In this document: piece after piece, positions 16,460 to 25,614 of the stretch | Numbering within the stretch: position 1 is the first letter of the stretch | How the letters are laid out: the number at the start of each line of letters is the position of its first letter | Source of the DNA: an uncultured Clostridia bacterium | Lineage (GTDB): Bacteria > Bacillota > Clostridia > Lachnospirales > CAG-274 | NCBI GenBank assembly: GCA_910579745.1 | Contig: CAJTVH010000017.1 | Coordinates: forward strand, 1-55,533 | DNA length: 55,533 nt | Direction: 5' to 3' | The notes under the pieces: generated by a model | What the model saw: only the letters and a program-made list of their open reading frames with translations | Databases searched by the model: none | What the model was told of the DNA's origin: nothing | Made by a program: the position numbers and the translations under genes

Positions 16460-17971
16460 TTAAATTCCCCCTCTTAATATTTTATAAATAAAATCAACGT
16501 CAATATTTTTTCGGACAGTATCAGCAAGTAAACTATATTGTCTTTCCTTATACTCTCTCATATTAAAAATCTTAGAACAACTACTATTATTAATACCCTT
16601 TTCTCTCATAAGTGAGGAAATTATTTTATAAATAACATTCTCTCGGTCAAAAATACCATGCGTATATGTTCCGTAAACATTCCCAACGCTTATTCCGTCC
16701 CCTTTTCCGTCAGAAAAATTATCAGAATATAGAACGCTCATATTTTTTAAATCACCGATAATATCCGAAACACCCATATGAATCTCATATCCCTCAAATT
16801 CCTCACCTGACAAATCTTTTAATACGCCTCCTATACTCAAAAACTTTCCATTTACTCTTGTCTGGGTTTTCTCACTCATAAAATTTGTTTTTACAGGCAA
16901 AAGACCCATTCCCCTAACCCCTCCTTTATTCTCAGAACCCTCATCGTAGATTTCCTCACCAAGCATCTGAAATCCGCCGCATATCCCAAAAATAACTTTT
17001 CCTTTACGCGCCAGCGTTTTTATTTTCACCTCAATGCCGTTTTCCCTGAGCCATAATAAGTCCCCCTGTGTATTTTTCGTCCCAGGAATAATGACCATAT
17101 CGGGATCTTTAATTTCATTCGCCTTTCTAACATATCGCAAATTTACCTCGCCAAACCTCTCAAAAGCGTTAAAATCAGTAAAGTTTGATATCCTCGGAAG
17201 CTTTATAACCACTATATCCAAAACGCCCCCTCTCTCCTTATTATAAAATCGCTCAGATAAACTATCCTCGTCATCAATATCAAAATGAACATAAGGAATA
17301 ACACCTATTACAGGCTTTCCCGCTTTTTCCTCAAGCATTCTCACGCCCTGTTTAAAAATTTCCTTATCCCCTCTGAATTTATTTACGATAAGACCTTTTA
17401 CATATTTTCTTTCATCTTTCTCCAAAAGCCCAATTGTTCCAATAAGCTGAGCGAATACCCCTCCCCTGTCAATATCTCCTACTAAAAGAACAGGCGCTTT
17501 TACAAGCCTTGCCATACCCATGTTTACAATATCGTCCTCTTTAAGATTAATCTCGGCTGGACTTCCCGCTCCCTCGATAACTATAATATCATATTTCCCC
17601 GATAAAAAATTATATGCTTCCATAATATAAGGAATAAATTTAAGCTTATTTTCATAATATTCTTTAGCCGTCATATTTCCAAAGACTTCCCCGTTTAAAA
17701 TAACCTGAGAACCTTTATCGTTTGTCGGTTTTAATAAAATAGGATTCATAGATACCAAAGGCTTAATACCCGCGGCCTCCGCCTGTGTAACCTGAGCCCT
17801 TCCCATTTCAAGTCCATCTTCCGTAATAAAAGAATTAAGAGCCATATTCTGAGATTTAAATGGCGCCACTGAAAATCCGTCCTCTTTAAAAATACGGCAT
17901 AACGCTGCCGTAAGAATACTTTTACCAACGTTAGACATCGTCCCCTGTATCATAATCGGCATCGCCATCAT
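16460..17971 (-). CDS. cbiP: Cobyric acid synthase
   Basis: A 503-residue CobQ/CbiP glutamine amidotransferase that amidates four side chains of adenosylcobyrinate a,c-diamide. The N-terminal dethiobiotin-synthetase-like ATP site is IQGTMSNVGKSILTAALCR. The C-terminal GATase domain has its nucleophile Cys in GICGGFQMLG (about residue 335) and the triad His in GTYTHGIFD. The start is ATG at 17971 or the second ATG one codon later; AAAGGAGG precedes both. The first ATG overlaps the cobD stop as TAATG, a one-base overlap typical of coupled translation. Confidence 0.97.
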   Translation of the reverse strand: MMAMPIMIQGTMSNVGKSILTAALCRIFKEDGFSVAPFKSQNMALNSFITEDGLEMGRAQVTQAEAAGIKPLVSMNPILLKPTNDKGSQVILNGEVFGNMTAKEYYENKLKFIPYIMEAYNFLSGKYDIIVIEGAGSPAEINLKEDDIVNMGMARLVKAPVLLVGDIDRGGVFAQLIGTIGLLEKDERKYVKGLIVNKFRGDKEIFKQGVRMLEEKAGKPVIGVIPYVHFDIDDEDSLSERFYNKERGGVLDIVVIKLPRISNFTDFNAFERFGEVNLRYVRKANEIKDPDMVIIPGTKNTQGDLLWLRENGIEVKIKTLARKGKVIFGICGGFQMLGEEIYDEGSENKGGVRGMGLLPVKTNFMSEKTQTRVNGKFLSIGGVLKDLSGEEFEGYEIHMGVSDIIGDLKNMSVLYSDNFSDGKGDGISVGNVYGTYTHGIFDRENVIYKIISSLMREKGINNSSCSKIFNMREYKERQYSLLADTVRKNIDVDFIYKILRGGI

Positions 17972-19035
17972 TATACGCCTCCTTTATTAAAATCGTTTTC
18001 AATCAATATTTCCACAGCCTTAATAAATTTTATATTCTCATCATGTCTCTTTATGGCGATTCTGTAGTATTCCTCATTTAATCCCCTGTAATTTCCGCAA
18101 TTTCTTATTAAAATGTCAAATTCAATAATTTTCTTGTCAAATTCCTTTTTATTTTTAAATAAAATAAAATTCGTGTCTGAATTAAAATACTTTACACCAA
18201 GTCGTTTGAATTCTTTTTGAATATATTCTTTCTCATGTAAAATATACTCAATAGTTTCTTTTATAAAATCAGTGTCTCTCAAAGCCGCTATTCCCGCGTT
18301 TTGCGCTATGGATGAAACATTCCACGGCTGTCTTGACAAATAAATATTCTCAATAACTCTTTTATTTTTACAAATAGCGTATCCAAGTCTTAATCCCGGC
18401 AAAGCGTACATTTTAGTAAAAGCTTTCAGTATAATAAAATTGTCATAATCGTTAATAAAATCTATCGACGAGTATTTCTCCCCATTATATACAAAATCCA
18501 TAAAGCATTCGTCAATAACAACAAATGTATTAACCTCTTCACATCTATTCAAAATCTTTAATATAAGCTCTTTTTTTATCCGTCTTCCCGTAGGATTATT
18601 GGGGTTGCAGATGAAAACAATGTCTGTGTCAGAGTCGATATAATCAATAATATCCTCGCGAATGTCAAAACTATTTCTTTCTTTAAGCGTATAATACTTT
18701 TTTTTCGCGGAAAAAATATCGACGGCATGTTCATATTCGGAAAAAGTCGGAGCGGTAAAAAGAGCGGTTTTAGGTTTTACAGCCAAAACAATATTAAATA
18801 TGAGTTCCGCCGCGCCGTTTCCGCATATTATAAAATCACTGTCAACTCCTTCTTTTCGAGAAATGGCGTATCTCAGCTCATTACATTTTATATCAGGATA
18901 TACACAAATATCATAAATACTGTTCTTAATTTCAGAAATAATTTCCTTCTTAATTCCAAGAGGATTTATATTTGATGAAAAATCAATAATATTTTTACTA
19001 AAAGAGTAAATATCCCCGCCATGAGCCCTTTTCAA
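17971..19035 (-). CDS. cobD: L-threonine-O-3-phosphate decarboxylase
   Basis: A 354-residue PLP enzyme of the histidinol-phosphate aminotransferase fold; CobD makes (R)-1-amino-2-propanol phosphate for the nucleotide loop. The N-terminus KRAHGGDIYSFSKNIIDFSSNINPLG is diagnostic (key residues HGGD and NINP). VFICNPNNPTGR and the lysine segment IILKAFTKMYALPGLRLGYA, with the PLP Lys, follow. The frame stays open upstream into cbiB, but the true start is most likely the TTG at 19033-19035. It has GGAGG before it and overlaps the cbiB stop as TTGA. This gives the normal family length. Confidence 0.93.
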   Translation of the reverse strand: MKRAHGGDIYSFSKNIIDFSSNINPLGIKKEIISEIKNSIYDICVYPDIKCNELRYAISRKEGVDSDFIICGNGAAELIFNIVLAVKPKTALFTAPTFSEYEHAVDIFSAKKKYYTLKERNSFDIREDIIDYIDSDTDIVFICNPNNPTGRRIKKELILKILNRCEEVNTFVVIDECFMDFVYNGEKYSSIDFINDYDNFIILKAFTKMYALPGLRLGYAICKNKRVIENIYLSRQPWNVSSIAQNAGIAALRDTDFIKETIEYILHEKEYIQKEFKRLGVKYFNSDTNFILFKNKKEFDKKIIEFDILIRNCGNYRGLNEEYYRIAIKRHDENIKFIKAVEILIENDFNKGGV

Positions 19036-20018
19036 AATATACCGCCTCCAATAAGAATATGAACTGTAAAGACACTTCCGCCAAACAAAAACATCATAAG
19101 AAAAGAAGATAAATACATAATTCTGTTTACATCCGCAATGTCCTGAGGAGCCACTGATTTTATATCGTCTCCTATAAAAGGTTTTTTGTATAACTTTCCA
19201 AAATAAAAAGCGTCTCCCGAAAGCCGTATATTTAAGGCTCCCGCGCATACGGCCTCCGTCTGAGCTGAATTGGGGCTTGAATGATTAAATCTGTCTCTCT
19301 TAAAAACTCTAAAAGCGTTTTTATAATCCTTTCCCAAAATAAAACTCGCCAAAATCATCATAAAAGCTGAAATCCTCGACGGAACAAAATTTACAGCATC
19401 ATCAAGTTTAGCCGAAAATTTTCCAAATAAAAAATACCTCTCATTTTTATATCCAACCATAGAGTCCATAGTATTGACCGCCTTATAAAAAACACCCAGC
19501 ACACCACCGCCGATTAGCATATAAAAAATCGGAGCGATAACCCCGTCAGATAAATTTTCCGATACTGTTTCCACAGCCGCTTTAATAATTCCCTTTTCGT
19601 CAAGTTTCTCTGTGTCTCTCCCTACAATCATCGAAAGAGCCTTTCTTCCTCCCGAAATATCTCCCGATGTTATTTTTTTATATACTTTCATACTTTCCTT
19701 TTTTAAAGATTTAGCCGCGATCATAAAATAGCAAGTCACACTCTCAACGGCAACACCAAAATAAACATTTAATCTATATCCCCATAAAATAATTATAAAA
19801 GCGGTAAACACTGAAATTACACACACAGAAACATTAAAAAAAACTCCGGCAAGCATAATCCCTTTTGATGAACTGGAAAATACTTTTCTGAAAACTTTCT
19901 CTAAGACTTGAATCATTTTTCCCATAACCCGTATAGGATGAAATAAAAAATATGGGTCCCCGAAAATCATATCAAGTATAAAACCTATAAAACAAGCGTA
20001 AATTGAGTATATAAACAT
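19032..20018 (-). CDS. cbiB: Adenosylcobinamide-phosphate synthase
   Basis: A 328-residue integral membrane protein that joins cobyric acid to aminopropanol phosphate, the product of CobD next to it. Family features are GFILDMIFGDPYFLFHPIRVMGKMI at the N-terminus (key residues D, GDP, HP), then VETVSENLSDGVIAPIFYMLIGG (key ETVSENLSDGVIAP) and FNHSSPNSAQTEAVCAGAL (key SPNSA). Several hydrophobic segments span the membrane. It starts at an ATG after GGGGGGGTG. Its stop overlaps the TTG start of cobD by two bases. Confidence 0.95.
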   Translation of the reverse strand: MFIYSIYACFIGFILDMIFGDPYFLFHPIRVMGKMIQVLEKVFRKVFSSSSKGIMLAGVFFNVSVCVISVFTAFIIILWGYRLNVYFGVAVESVTCYFMIAAKSLKKESMKVYKKITSGDISGGRKALSMIVGRDTEKLDEKGIIKAAVETVSENLSDGVIAPIFYMLIGGGVLGVFYKAVNTMDSMVGYKNERYFLFGKFSAKLDDAVNFVPSRISAFMMILASFILGKDYKNAFRVFKRDRFNHSSPNSAQTEAVCAGALNIRLSGDAFYFGKLYKKPFIGDDIKSVAPQDIADVNRIMYLSSFLMMFLFGGSVFTVHILIGGGIF

Positions 20019-20080
20019 ACAGTCACCCCCCCAATAGTTTAGTTATTACGGTATAAATTATAAAATCATTGTAATAATAT

Positions 20081-20410
20081 TTACTTTATTCTGCTGCCTA
20101 TCCCGCAGAATACCCGCCATACCTCATCGCATCTTCCGGCGGCCTCACATAACCCCCGTCCAACCTCTTCTCTCCATAATCTCTCATATTTATCAAACGG
20201 AACAATCCCGCAGCCTATTTCATCGCTTATAATAACCTCAAAACCATTACTAAAAATTTCCCTTAAAAATTCCTTTCTATCTTTACCATTTAAAAAACAT
20301 TCTTTCATTTTAAGATGAAAACTATCAAAAATCTTTTCATCAGAAACCTCAAATTTATTTTTAACAAACTCGTATTTACCTTGAAAAGCTCCGCCTATAA
20401 CAAGAATCAA
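20081..20410 (-). CDS. Short CobU-like protein (second adenosylcobinamide kinase-like gene)
   Basis: Only 109 residues, against about 180 for CobU. The N-terminus MILVIGGAFQGKYEF looks like the CobU P-loop but lacks the usual Ser/Thr after GK. The C-terminal part, VIISDEIGCGIVPFDKYERLWREE followed by RCDEVWRVFCGI, matches the end of canonical CobU (NEVGxGIVP and DEVWxVxxGxPxxLK patterns). The central guanylylated-His region is missing. Start is a TTG (20408-20410) after AGGGGG, overlapping the cobS stop as TTGA. It may assist, regulate or replace part of CobU; similar short genes occur beside cobS in other Clostridia as I recall, without a known role. Confidence 0.7.
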   Translation of the reverse strand: MILVIGGAFQGKYEFVKNKFEVSDEKIFDSFHLKMKECFLNGKDRKEFLREIFSNGFEVIISDEIGCGIVPFDKYERLWREEVGRGLCEAAGRCDEVWRVFCGIGSRIK

Positions 20411-21165
20411 ATCAACAACCCCCTAAAAACAAGAACAATAATAAAAATCAGCTCGCACATTTGCAAAAAATATCCGGATAAGTCCCCTGTAATTCCCCCA
20501 AAGTTTTTAAAGCAGTTAAAATAATGATATAAAAAACATAATACCGCGGAAGCCATCATAAAAAAACCGCCGATAAAGTCAATGTATACCACTAAAATTA
20601 AATCAATAACAATAAAAATAATCATTGTAACCGTTACTTTAAATTTATCCGCGCAAGCCCCAAAAACAGCGGCAAGTCCCGTTTTTTTAGCAGGAGGAAA
20701 TAAAACGGCTCCTATAGCGCAAAAAGCTCTTGATAAGACATAACCAAAAGGTATAATATTAAGTTCTTTTATGTGAATCTCGCTCCAAAACCCAACGGAT
20801 AAAATAAAATAAACTATTCCCCCTATTATAGCGAAAGCGCCTGAATTAGGGTCTTTTAAAATCTCAAGTTTTTTTTCTTTATCTCCATAAGAATTTATAG
20901 CGTCTAAAGTGTCTAAAAAACCGTCAAGATGAATTCCGCCTGTAATAAAAACAGGCGCCGCGGACATTACACACCCAAAAAGCAGATTACCGCAACTAAT
21001 GTTTATTAAAAAATTTCCTAAAACCCATATAATTCCCCCAATAACAGCACCGATAAGAGGAAAAAAGCAAAAAACATATCTCATATTACTCTCGTTCCAT
21101 TCCGTCTTAGGAACAGGTATTCTGCTATACATTGAAAAAGCGATAAATAAAGCCTTTACAAGCAT
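20407..21165 (-). CDS. cobS: Adenosylcobinamide-GDP ribazoletransferase (cobalamin synthase)
   Basis: A 252-residue integral membrane enzyme that joins adenosylcobinamide-GDP to alpha-ribazole. The signature GGIHLDGFLDTLDAINSYGDKEKKL (key residues D-G-F-L-D-T-L-D-A) is at about 75-95, preceded by FSMYSRIPVPKTEWNESNMRY at the N-terminus. Multiple hydrophobic segments follow. ATG at 21165 has AGGGAGG before it. It lies 20 bases after cobU and overlaps the short CobU-like gene, so the nucleotide-loop assembly genes cobU, cobS, cbiB and cobD are grouped. Confidence 0.95.
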   Translation of the reverse strand: MLVKALFIAFSMYSRIPVPKTEWNESNMRYVFCFFPLIGAVIGGIIWVLGNFLINISCGNLLFGCVMSAAPVFITGGIHLDGFLDTLDAINSYGDKEKKLEILKDPNSGAFAIIGGIVYFILSVGFWSEIHIKELNIIPFGYVLSRAFCAIGAVLFPPAKKTGLAAVFGACADKFKVTVTMIIFIVIDLILVVYIDFIGGFFMMASAVLCFLYHYFNCFKNFGGITGDLSGYFLQMCELIFIIVLVFRGLLI

Positions 21166-21185
21166 AAAAATCCTCCCTTACGAAA

Positions 21186-21716
21186 TTAATGGTTATAAAC
21201 AGGAATACCGCATACAACCTCAACAACCTCTTCCGCCAAATTCGCTAAAGTACAGTTTATTTTAGCGAGATACCTTGTATATCTTAAAGTCTCGTTGTCA
21301 TACTCTATTCCATCGGAAAACACATCGTTTGTCACAATAATAAATCCGCCGCTTTTTTCTGATATAATTTTCATTCCTTTAATTATATCCTCATAAGCAT
21401 TTTCATTTTTAGAAGAAAAAATCTCATTCGCTAAGAGATTTGACATACACTCAAGAAGAACAACACTTTTTTTTAATACATCAAAACCGCTCATTTTTAT
21501 AATGTCTTCTGTTTTATAACATTCTTTTGTTAAAAACCCTTTGCCATTTCTCATTTCCCTGTGTCTTTCTATTTTTTCAGTTGCCTCGCATCCTATAGGG
21601 ATCATTGTCGCTATATAAATCATATTATTAAAAGAAAGTTTCTCTTTAAGATTTAAAGCGATTTTTTCGGCATACTCACTTTTACCGCTCCCGCTTCCGC
21701 CCGTTATTAAAATCAT
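21186..21716 (-). CDS. cobU: Adenosylcobinamide kinase / phosphate guanylyltransferase
   Basis: Full-length CobU-type protein, 176 residues from the ATG at 21716, which overlaps the cbiA stop as TAATG; an open extension of seven codons upstream is unlikely to be used. The P-loop is MILITGGSGSGKSEYAEKI. IERHREMRNGKGF contains the His expected to carry GMP. The later segment reads IIVTNDVFSDGIEYDN where canonical CobU has SNEVGxGIVP, so this copy departs from the family at that motif. The neighbouring short paralogue at 20081 keeps it. It should phosphorylate cobinamide and transfer GMP to it. Confidence 0.88.
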   Translation of the reverse strand: MILITGGSGSGKSEYAEKIALNLKEKLSFNNMIYIATMIPIGCEATEKIERHREMRNGKGFLTKECYKTEDIIKMSGFDVLKKSVVLLECMSNLLANEIFSSKNENAYEDIIKGMKIISEKSGGFIIVTNDVFSDGIEYDNETLRYTRYLAKINCTLANLAEEVVEVVCGIPVYNH

Positions 21717-23083
21717 TATTCTCCCCACTCCTCGCACCTTTTCACAAAATTTTCAGCGAAATGAACGTTATCTTGATAAAAAATATGAGGGAAGCCGCAA
21801 ATAACGTTTTTATAGGATTTCACACATTCCCATGCTCTATTTCCCGTAGGTTTCTCAGCTAAAAACAGATTCCCGTTATCTGAGCTGTCCCAATAATGAA
21901 ACTCATGAGCCTTTATCTTCTCTCCTTTTTTAAGGAGAAAACAATCTTCTCCTGAAATCAGCTCAATATATCCAAATCTTATAAGTTTTCCAACAAAAAA
22001 AGCCTCAGCCTCAATAATCCCAACCATTTCATAGCTTTTGTTTTCTTTGTCTTTAACTGTCTTGTGTAAATACATAAACCCTCCACATTCAGCGAGACAC
22101 GGCATACCATTCTCAATATTCATTTTTACGTCAGAACGCATTTTAATATTTTTATTTAGTTCCTCAAGATAAAGCTCAGGGTATCCTCCCCCAAATATAA
22201 CTCCTGAAATTCCGCTAGGAAGCTTTTCATCCATAATAGGGCTAAAATAAACAATCTCACAGCCGAGTCTTTCAAGAAGCTCAATATTGTCTTTATAATA
22301 AAAACAAAAAGCGCTGTCAAAAGCAACTCCTATTTTAACAAAATTCCTAAAACCATATTTCTCAGAAATCTTTTCAAAACTGATAGGGCAAACGTTTTCT
22401 GAAATACTAACAATCTTTTCAATATCAATACACTCTTCCGCCGCTCTTCCAAGTTTTTTTATTTTTTGGGCCATATTCCCTAAATCACATGGACTTACAA
22501 GCCCTAAATGCCTGCTCTCAAAAAAGTACTCCTCGTCATAAGGCAAATATCCTATAACATCGACTTCCGTATTTTTTTCAATAACATTTTTAAGGAGCAT
22601 ATATGAGTTTTTTGATATATTATTTAAAATAACTCCTTTTATATTACTGTCCTTTTTAAAATCGACAAGCCCTTTTATGATAGAAGCCGCCGTCAAAGCC
22701 ATACCTTTTCCGTTTATGACAATAACAACCGGAATTTTTAAAATTCTCGCCACATCATAAGAACTCGCTCGAAAATTATCCACAGAAATGCCGTCATAAT
22801 ACCCCATAACTCCTTCAATAACAGTTATATCGCTATTTTTCCCATGATTATAAAAAAGCGATTTCAGCAAATTCTCATCACAAAAAAAACTATCGAGATT
22901 TTTTGAGTCGATTCCTAAAACATTTTTATGAAACATAGGGTCTATATAATCGGGTCCGCATTTGCACGCGGAAACATTAATTCCTCTATTTTTTAAGGCT
23001 TTTAATATTCCACATGTTACCGTTGTTTTACCTCCGCCGCTGTTTAAGGCGCTTATCATAATTCTTGGAATTTTAACCTTCAT
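21716..23083 (-). CDS. cbiA: Cobyrinate a,c-diamide synthase
   Basis: A glutamine-dependent amidotransferase, 455 residues from the ATG at 23083, which has GGAGAG before it. The longer open frame has 18 extra N-terminal codons without support. ATP site: MISALNSGGGKTTVTCGILKA (key GGGKTT). The C-terminal GATase domain has its Cys in PCLAECGGFMYLHK and the conserved GVIFGGGYPELYLEEL region. It amidates the a and c side chains of cobyrinate, before adenosylation. Its stop overlaps the cobU start. Confidence 0.95.
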   Translation of the reverse strand: MKVKIPRIMISALNSGGGKTTVTCGILKALKNRGINVSACKCGPDYIDPMFHKNVLGIDSKNLDSFFCDENLLKSLFYNHGKNSDITVIEGVMGYYDGISVDNFRASSYDVARILKIPVVIVINGKGMALTAASIIKGLVDFKKDSNIKGVILNNISKNSYMLLKNVIEKNTEVDVIGYLPYDEEYFFESRHLGLVSPCDLGNMAQKIKKLGRAAEECIDIEKIVSISENVCPISFEKISEKYGFRNFVKIGVAFDSAFCFYYKDNIELLERLGCEIVYFSPIMDEKLPSGISGVIFGGGYPELYLEELNKNIKMRSDVKMNIENGMPCLAECGGFMYLHKTVKDKENKSYEMVGIIEAEAFFVGKLIRFGYIELISGEDCFLLKKGEKIKAHEFHYWDSSDNGNLFLAEKPTGNRAWECVKSYKNVICGFPHIFYQDNVHFAENFVKRCEEWGE

Positions 23084-23133
23084 AAATTCTCTCCGTCTCC
23101 CATAATATAAAAACTTATATCGTAACCGCATAG

Positions 23134-24336
23134 TCAATTCAAATACGCTGTGCGTAACACTGCCCTAAAAATATATATGGGATTTTGTCCTGCCATAAGT
23201 TCATGTCCACTGATGCTTTTGTTTTTTGATACATTTACGCACACAATCTCATACTTAAAATCTTTTTCTCTCAAAACATTAATAATTTCCGCCACAGTAT
23301 TTAAAGAAACGGCGTTTATAACAATTTTAACCCCTGAATTTTTTTTAACAGCTTCCTCAATAATCTCTCGTATATTTCCAGAACTCCCGCCTATAAAAAT
23401 ATGCGTAGGTCTCGGCAAATTCTCAAAAGCCGCTGGAGCGTTCCCTTTCACAACAATAATGTTGTCAGCGGCGAATTTCCGTTTATTTTTTTCTATAAGT
23501 TTTACGGCGTTTTCATTTTTCTCAATAGCGTATACCTCTCCGTCAATAATTTTAAGGGCGGCGGAAACTGAAACCGAACCTGTTCCCGCGCCTATATCAT
23601 ACAAAACAGAATCGGGCGAAAGCTCAAGTTTCGCTACGCTTAACGTTCTAACCTCGCTTTTGGTCATAGGAACATTGTCTCTTATAAATTCCTCATCATC
23701 TATATAATCTGAAAAAACATCATAAGCATTTGGATTTTCCGCCAAAATTACAGATAAATCGTCAAAATCAAAATTTTTAATATCCTCCGCTTTGGCTGTT
23801 ATAATTTTTTCATCACTATAAGAAAGCCTTTGCCCTATATTTAAAATAACATAGCCCATATTATAAAAGCAAAGCTTAGCGCAAAGATTTTTAATATCAT
23901 CCTTACCGCTCAAAAGAGCGAAAACCCTTTTATATTTTCTTATATATCCTATAATGTTAGCTTTCTTTCCATGCGCGCTTAAAAGCTTAATATCTTCCCA
24001 CGGCATTTTAAGCCTGGCACAGAAAAAACCCGCCGATGATATACCAGGAATAAGCTCAATTTCATATTCCTCTAATAAATTAACAAGACCTTTGGCGCCG
24101 CTGTAAAATCCCACGTCACCTGATAATAAAACAGCGGCGTTTTTAAAACTTTTAGTTTTTATGTACTCATAAATCTCCAAAGGTTTATAAGAATTAAAAA
24201 TTTCCTTACTTTCATCAATATTTTCGGTTACTCTCCTTGAACCTATTATTACATCTGAAGATTTAATAGCTTTCTTAGCGGCGTATGTAAAAAACTCATT
24301 GTTTCCCACACCTATACCAATAATGTAAACTTTCAA
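23134..24336 (-). CDS. cbiET: Fused cobalt-precorrin-7 C5-methyltransferase / precorrin-6B C15-methyltransferase (decarboxylating)
   Basis: About 400 residues with two domains. The first (1-200) is a CbiE tetrapyrrole methylase with VYIIGIGVGNNEFFTYAA and LLSGDVGFYSG. The second (about 210-400) is a CbiT SAM methyltransferase with SVAKLELSPDSVLYDIGAGTGSVSV (key DIGAGTGSVS) and PTHIFIGGSSGNIREI. The CobL-like fusion covers methylation at C5 and C15 with decarboxylation. The first in-frame ATG is at 24351 but has no binding site. A TTG at 24334-24336 lies nine bases after GGAG and starts the conserved LKVYIIGIG, so I prefer it. Confidence 0.93.
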   Translation of the reverse strand: MKVYIIGIGVGNNEFFTYAAKKAIKSSDVIIGSRRVTENIDESKEIFNSYKPLEIYEYIKTKSFKNAAVLLSGDVGFYSGAKGLVNLLEEYEIELIPGISSAGFFCARLKMPWEDIKLLSAHGKKANIIGYIRKYKRVFALLSGKDDIKNLCAKLCFYNMGYVILNIGQRLSYSDEKIITAKAEDIKNFDFDDLSVILAENPNAYDVFSDYIDDEEFIRDNVPMTKSEVRTLSVAKLELSPDSVLYDIGAGTGSVSVSAALKIIDGEVYAIEKNENAVKLIEKNKRKFAADNIIVVKGNAPAAFENLPRPTHIFIGGSSGNIREIIEEAVKKNSGVKIVINAVSLNTVAEIINVLREKDFKYEIVCVNVSKNKSISGHELMAGQNPIYIFRAVLRTAYLN

Positions 24337-24475
24337 AAAAACACGCTCCATTACAAAATCGTTCTAAAATAAGCCAAAATATAATTTACAGAAATATATC
24401 CTTTATATTGCGCTAAAAACTCATTCTAGAACGGTATTCTTAAATTTTATTGATACCATTAAACAGTATTTAACA

Positions 24476-25573
24476 TTACACGAAATATTTTAACATATCA
24501 CGCACGTTATCACTTTTTCCAAGTATTCCGTAGACATTTGAAAACATAATAATACCGACTTCAATATCGCTTCTCAATTTATTATTTATATAAAAAAGAG
24601 CTTTTTTTATAATTTTATCCATAACATCATCCCTCACCCCTGAAGCGTCTATAATTTTAATGGCATCGTCTGTAGTAACACATCCCATAATTTTTCTAAC
24701 CACATTCAAATCGTCACACACTAAAGCCGTATTAGCCGCTAAAATTTCCATTCTGCCGTCGGCGTTCAAACTGTGAGTGTTCATTATCCCGCCGGCAAGC
24801 TTAATAAACTTACCTATATGCCCGATAAGAAGAATTCCCTTAAATCCTTTATCTTTTGAGAATAAAAGAGCCTCGCCGATAAAATTCCCACATTTAACAG
24901 CCTTGTTCAAATCCACGTCAAAACTTTTTTTTATAAAATCAATTCCATAATTCCCTGGGGCAATCATAATATAATTTCCGTCATTTTCCTTTTTCACACT
25001 GATTTCAGCTTTTATAGTATCAATAAGAGCCTGCTGGCTCATAGGCTCGACAATTCCACTTGTTCCTAAAATGGATATGCCTCCCACAATTCCAAGACGT
25101 GAGTTAAAAGTTTTCTCCGCTGTTTTTTCTCCATCCGGCACGCTTATAATAATCTCCGCTCCTCCCTTATAGCTATACGCTTCAAATACAGATAAAACAT
25201 TTTCAACAATCATTTTTTTAGGAACTTCATTTATAGCTGCGTCGCCGATATTTTGAGAAAGCCCCCTTTTGGTAACTCTCCCCACACCCTTTCCGCCATC
25301 AACAATAATAGCGTTTTTCTCACTAAGTTTCACACAAACAAAAATCAACAGTCCGTTTGTAACGTCTGGGTCGTCGCCGGAATATTTTTTTACAGCGCAG
25401 CTTGCCATACCTTTTCCTAGCTTTGGTTCAAAAATCTCAGTCTCAACAATAAAACCTTTCGGCGTGACAACCCATTCCCTTTCAATAGTCTTTCCCTCAA
25501 AAATCATTCGGGAAGCGGCTTTAGCGGCTATAGCGGCGCAGGTCCCTGTCGTAAAACCGTATTTGCTTTCCAT
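24476..25573 (-). CDS. cbiD: Cobalt-precorrin-5B C1-methyltransferase
   Basis: A 365-residue CbiD, the methyltransferase specific to the anaerobic pathway. The N-terminus reads YGFTTGTCAAIAAKAA, with the diagnostic TTGTCAA. DGGKGVGRVTKRGL, GGISILGTSGIVEPMS and LLIGHIGKFIKLAGGIMNTHS (key GHxGKxxKLAGGxxxTHS) follow in family order. The ATG at 25573 is preceded by AAGGAG. It lies 42 bases after an unrecognised secreted-protein gene and 139 bases before cbiET; no riboswitch is visible in either gap. Confidence 0.96.
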   Translation of the reverse strand: MESKYGFTTGTCAAIAAKAASRMIFEGKTIEREWVVTPKGFIVETEIFEPKLGKGMASCAVKKYSGDDPDVTNGLLIFVCVKLSEKNAIIVDGGKGVGRVTKRGLSQNIGDAAINEVPKKMIVENVLSVFEAYSYKGGAEIIISVPDGEKTAEKTFNSRLGIVGGISILGTSGIVEPMSQQALIDTIKAEISVKKENDGNYIMIAPGNYGIDFIKKSFDVDLNKAVKCGNFIGEALLFSKDKGFKGILLIGHIGKFIKLAGGIMNTHSLNADGRMEILAANTALVCDDLNVVRKIMGCVTTDDAIKIIDASGVRDDVMDKIIKKALFYINNKLRSDIEVGIIMFSNVYGILGKSDNVRDMLKYFV

Positions 25574-25614
25574 ATTTTCTCCTTCTGAAAACTCCGCCTA
25601 TAAAATAATTGTTC

